A stretch of DNA of 64,000 nt from Streptomyces sp. NBC_01317 (GTDB lineage: Bacteria > Actinomycetota > Actinomycetes > Streptomycetales > Streptomycetaceae): assembly GCF_035961655.1 (NCBI RefSeq), contig NZ_CP108393.1, positions 1,426,001 to 1,490,000 on the forward strand, read 5' to 3'. Below, in pieces: positions 62,908 through 64,000 of the stretch. Position numbers and translations under genes: made by a program. Positions within the stretch are counted from its first letter, which is position 1; every line of letters starts with the position of its first letter. The notes beneath the pieces were generated by a model. The model made no database searches. It was not told where the DNA came from and saw only the letters and a program-made list of their open reading frames with translations.

Positions 62908-63942
62908 CGAGTTGGTGCGTGATAGCAGGTGGGGTGTCATGTCCGACCGGTGGAATGATCCGTCTGTGGCGATCATGGTCAATCGGGTGGTGCTGGCGCA
63001 TCGGCTGTTCACGGGGATCTCTCGGCGTCATCTCGCGCGCCTGGTAGAGGAGTTGGCGGTGCCGTGGCAGGCAGGTGTCGAGGGCCGCCGTCATGCCGCG
63101 CGAGGCGGGGCCAGGAAGCGGGCTGCGGGAGCCGGCGCCCGCCACCAACTGGTCTTCGTCGACCGGCTGGTGGTTACGTTGATCCATCTGCGGCACGACC
63201 TGCCGCACTCGGTGCTGGGGCTGCTGTTCGGCGTTGACCGTTCCACCACTACCCGCGCGATCGGGGAGATGCGTCGGCTCCTGGCGGAGCGGGGATGCGC
63301 GGTCCCCGGCACCCCTGGCTTGCGTCTTCGGACGCTGCCGGATGTGTTCGCCTACGCCCAGGCCGAAGGCGTCGAGCTGCGGCTGGATGCCACCGAGATC
63401 CAGGTCCGGCGGCCGCCGGCCGGACGTGGTGGCCGGCGCGCGTTCGTCTCCGGGAAAAAGAAGCAGAACACGATGAAGGCCACCGTCATCGCCGACCACC
63501 ACGGTCGCACCTTATGGACCGATGCACTCCGGCCTGGACATATGCACGATGCCACGGCCGCCCGCAACGAGGGCATCGCCATCTGCTTCCAGCACTTTCC
63601 CGACGTCGAGGTCCTCCTGGACGACGGCTACCTCGGCCCGAGCCGCGACCACCGCGGGCAAGCGATCACACCGCCCCGGAAACCGCGGCCGGGAGCACTG
63701 CCCGGCAGAGTCGAACAGTGGGAACGTGACCGCCACGGGCACTCATCCGACCGCATCACCGTCGAGCACGCCCTCGCCGACCACAAACGCTGGAAGCAAC
63801 TGACACGCTGGACCCACCGACGCGACCGCCTCCCCGACACCTACCGGGCCATCGCCGGCCTCGTCTCCGACCGCAGCACCACAGCCTGACATCAGACCAC
63901 GCTAGGCCAAACACGCCCCACCCGCTATCACGCACCAACTCG
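62908..63942 (+). mobile_element. Intact IS5-type insertion sequence
   Basis: About 1035 bp bounded by inverted repeats of about 30 bp with two mismatches: 62908-62937 on the left and 63911-63942 on the right, both beginning CGAGTTGGTGCGTGATAGC. A TAA (TNA-type) target duplication flanks it at 62905-62907 and 63943-63945. It holds one transposase gene. The flanks can be joined to restore an open gene, so the insertion is recent. Confidence 0.92.
62939..63889 (+). CDS. IS5-family (DDE_Tnp_4) transposase
   Basis: 316 residues. An ATG at 62975 is an alternative start. The N-terminal helical part contains HLRHDLPHSVLGLLFGVDRS. The DDE triad fits LDATEIQV (near 170), VLLDDGYLG (near 230) and the Glu of ITVEHALADHK (near 280). 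The family is the DDE_4 transposases of IS5 elements. It looks complete and may be active. The start lies just inside the left inverted repeat. Confidence 0.88.
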   Translation: MSDRWNDPSVAIMVNRVVLAHRLFTGISRRHLARLVEELAVPWQAGVEGRRHAARGGARKRAAGAGARHQLVFVDRLVVTLIHLRHDLPHSVLGLLFGVDRSTTTRAIGEMRRLLAERGCAVPGTPGLRLRTLPDVFAYAQAEGVELRLDATEIQVRRPPAGRGGRRAFVSGKKKQNTMKATVIADHHGRTLWTDALRPGHMHDATAARNEGIAICFQHFPDVEVLLDDGYLGPSRDHRGQAITPPRKPRPGALPGRVEQWERDRHGHSSDRITVEHALADHKRWKQLTRWTHRRDRLPDTYRAIAGLVSDRSTTA

Positions 63943-63945
63943 TAA

Positions 63946-63960
63946 GAAGAAATCATCCAC
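63946..63960 (-). pseudogene. Displaced first five codons of the split 2H-phosphoesterase gene
   Basis: GTG at 63960-63958, then GAT, GAT, TTC, TTC, in frame with the TTA kept at both IS borders. GGAGGG lies upstream at about 63968-63975 (minus strand). The 40 bases beyond 63960 are the leader of this gene and hold nothing else. Confidence 0.78.
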
Positions 63961-64000
63961 GAACAGCACCCTCCGAACAACGCGATACCGAAAGGCTACC

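Overview
The window is chromosomal DNA from a high-GC actinobacterium, almost certainly a Streptomyces. GC is very high, genes are packed on both strands, GTG starts and 4-8 bp stop/start overlaps are common, and the ethylmalonyl-CoA gene order followed by psd and pssA is the one known from Streptomyces. All identifications come from reading the sequence; no database search was run.

Bases 1-46,700 are ordinary core or lineage-specific chromosome. In order they hold: DhaK (minus); a small methyltransferase; a PAS-GAF-SpoIIE-HATPase phosphatase; a 14-helix exporter with three C-terminal carboxypeptidase-regulatory-like domains; an SRPBCC protein; a radical SAM protein behind an SOS-box-like site; a secreted hydrolase, an acyltransferase and a NarL-type two-component pair in one overlapping run; RidA; and a HEAT-repeat protein. 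Next is the ethylmalonyl-CoA pathway block at 15,125-24,368: a fused 3-hydroxyacyl-CoA dehydrogenase, a TetR regulator, ccr, meaA, a malyl-CoA-type lyase, a MaoC hydratase and an acyl-CoA dehydrogenase. The phosphatidylethanolamine genes psd and pssA follow, closed by a strong terminator. A translationally coupled branched-chain amino-acid-type ABC operon (livF-G-H-M-K, minus) diverges from a PucR regulator. Its LivG carries an unusual N-terminal repeat extension of about 295 residues.

Bases 33,900-46,700 hold a FemAB-like ligase, a DUF6891-like protein, glycerate kinase, a Nudix hydrolase, a sirtuin, a GrpB-like protein, an Ada/AlkA glycosylase with a methylguanine methyltransferase, a macrodomain protein, a phytoene-desaturase-like oxidoreductase, an inositol-monophosphatase-like protein and gamma-glutamyltransferase.

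From about 46,700 to the end the window becomes an accessory island. It opens with a truncated tyrosine integrase and contains remnants of a PCMT-like methyltransferase, an exonuclease, a TPR regulator, a replication-relaxation protein and an IS5-type transposase. The intact cargo is a two-gene OLD-family nuclease plus UvrD-like helicase operon that looks like a Gabija antiphage system. Beside it lies a cluster of lower-GC genes without recognised function: a small basic protein, a ricin-like/CBM-like protein, two tandem paralogous large proteins, and an HExxH metallopeptidase-like protein divergent from them. The window ends in a complete IS of about 1.04 kb. It has a 3-bp target duplication and has split a 2H-phosphoesterase gene just after its fifth codon.
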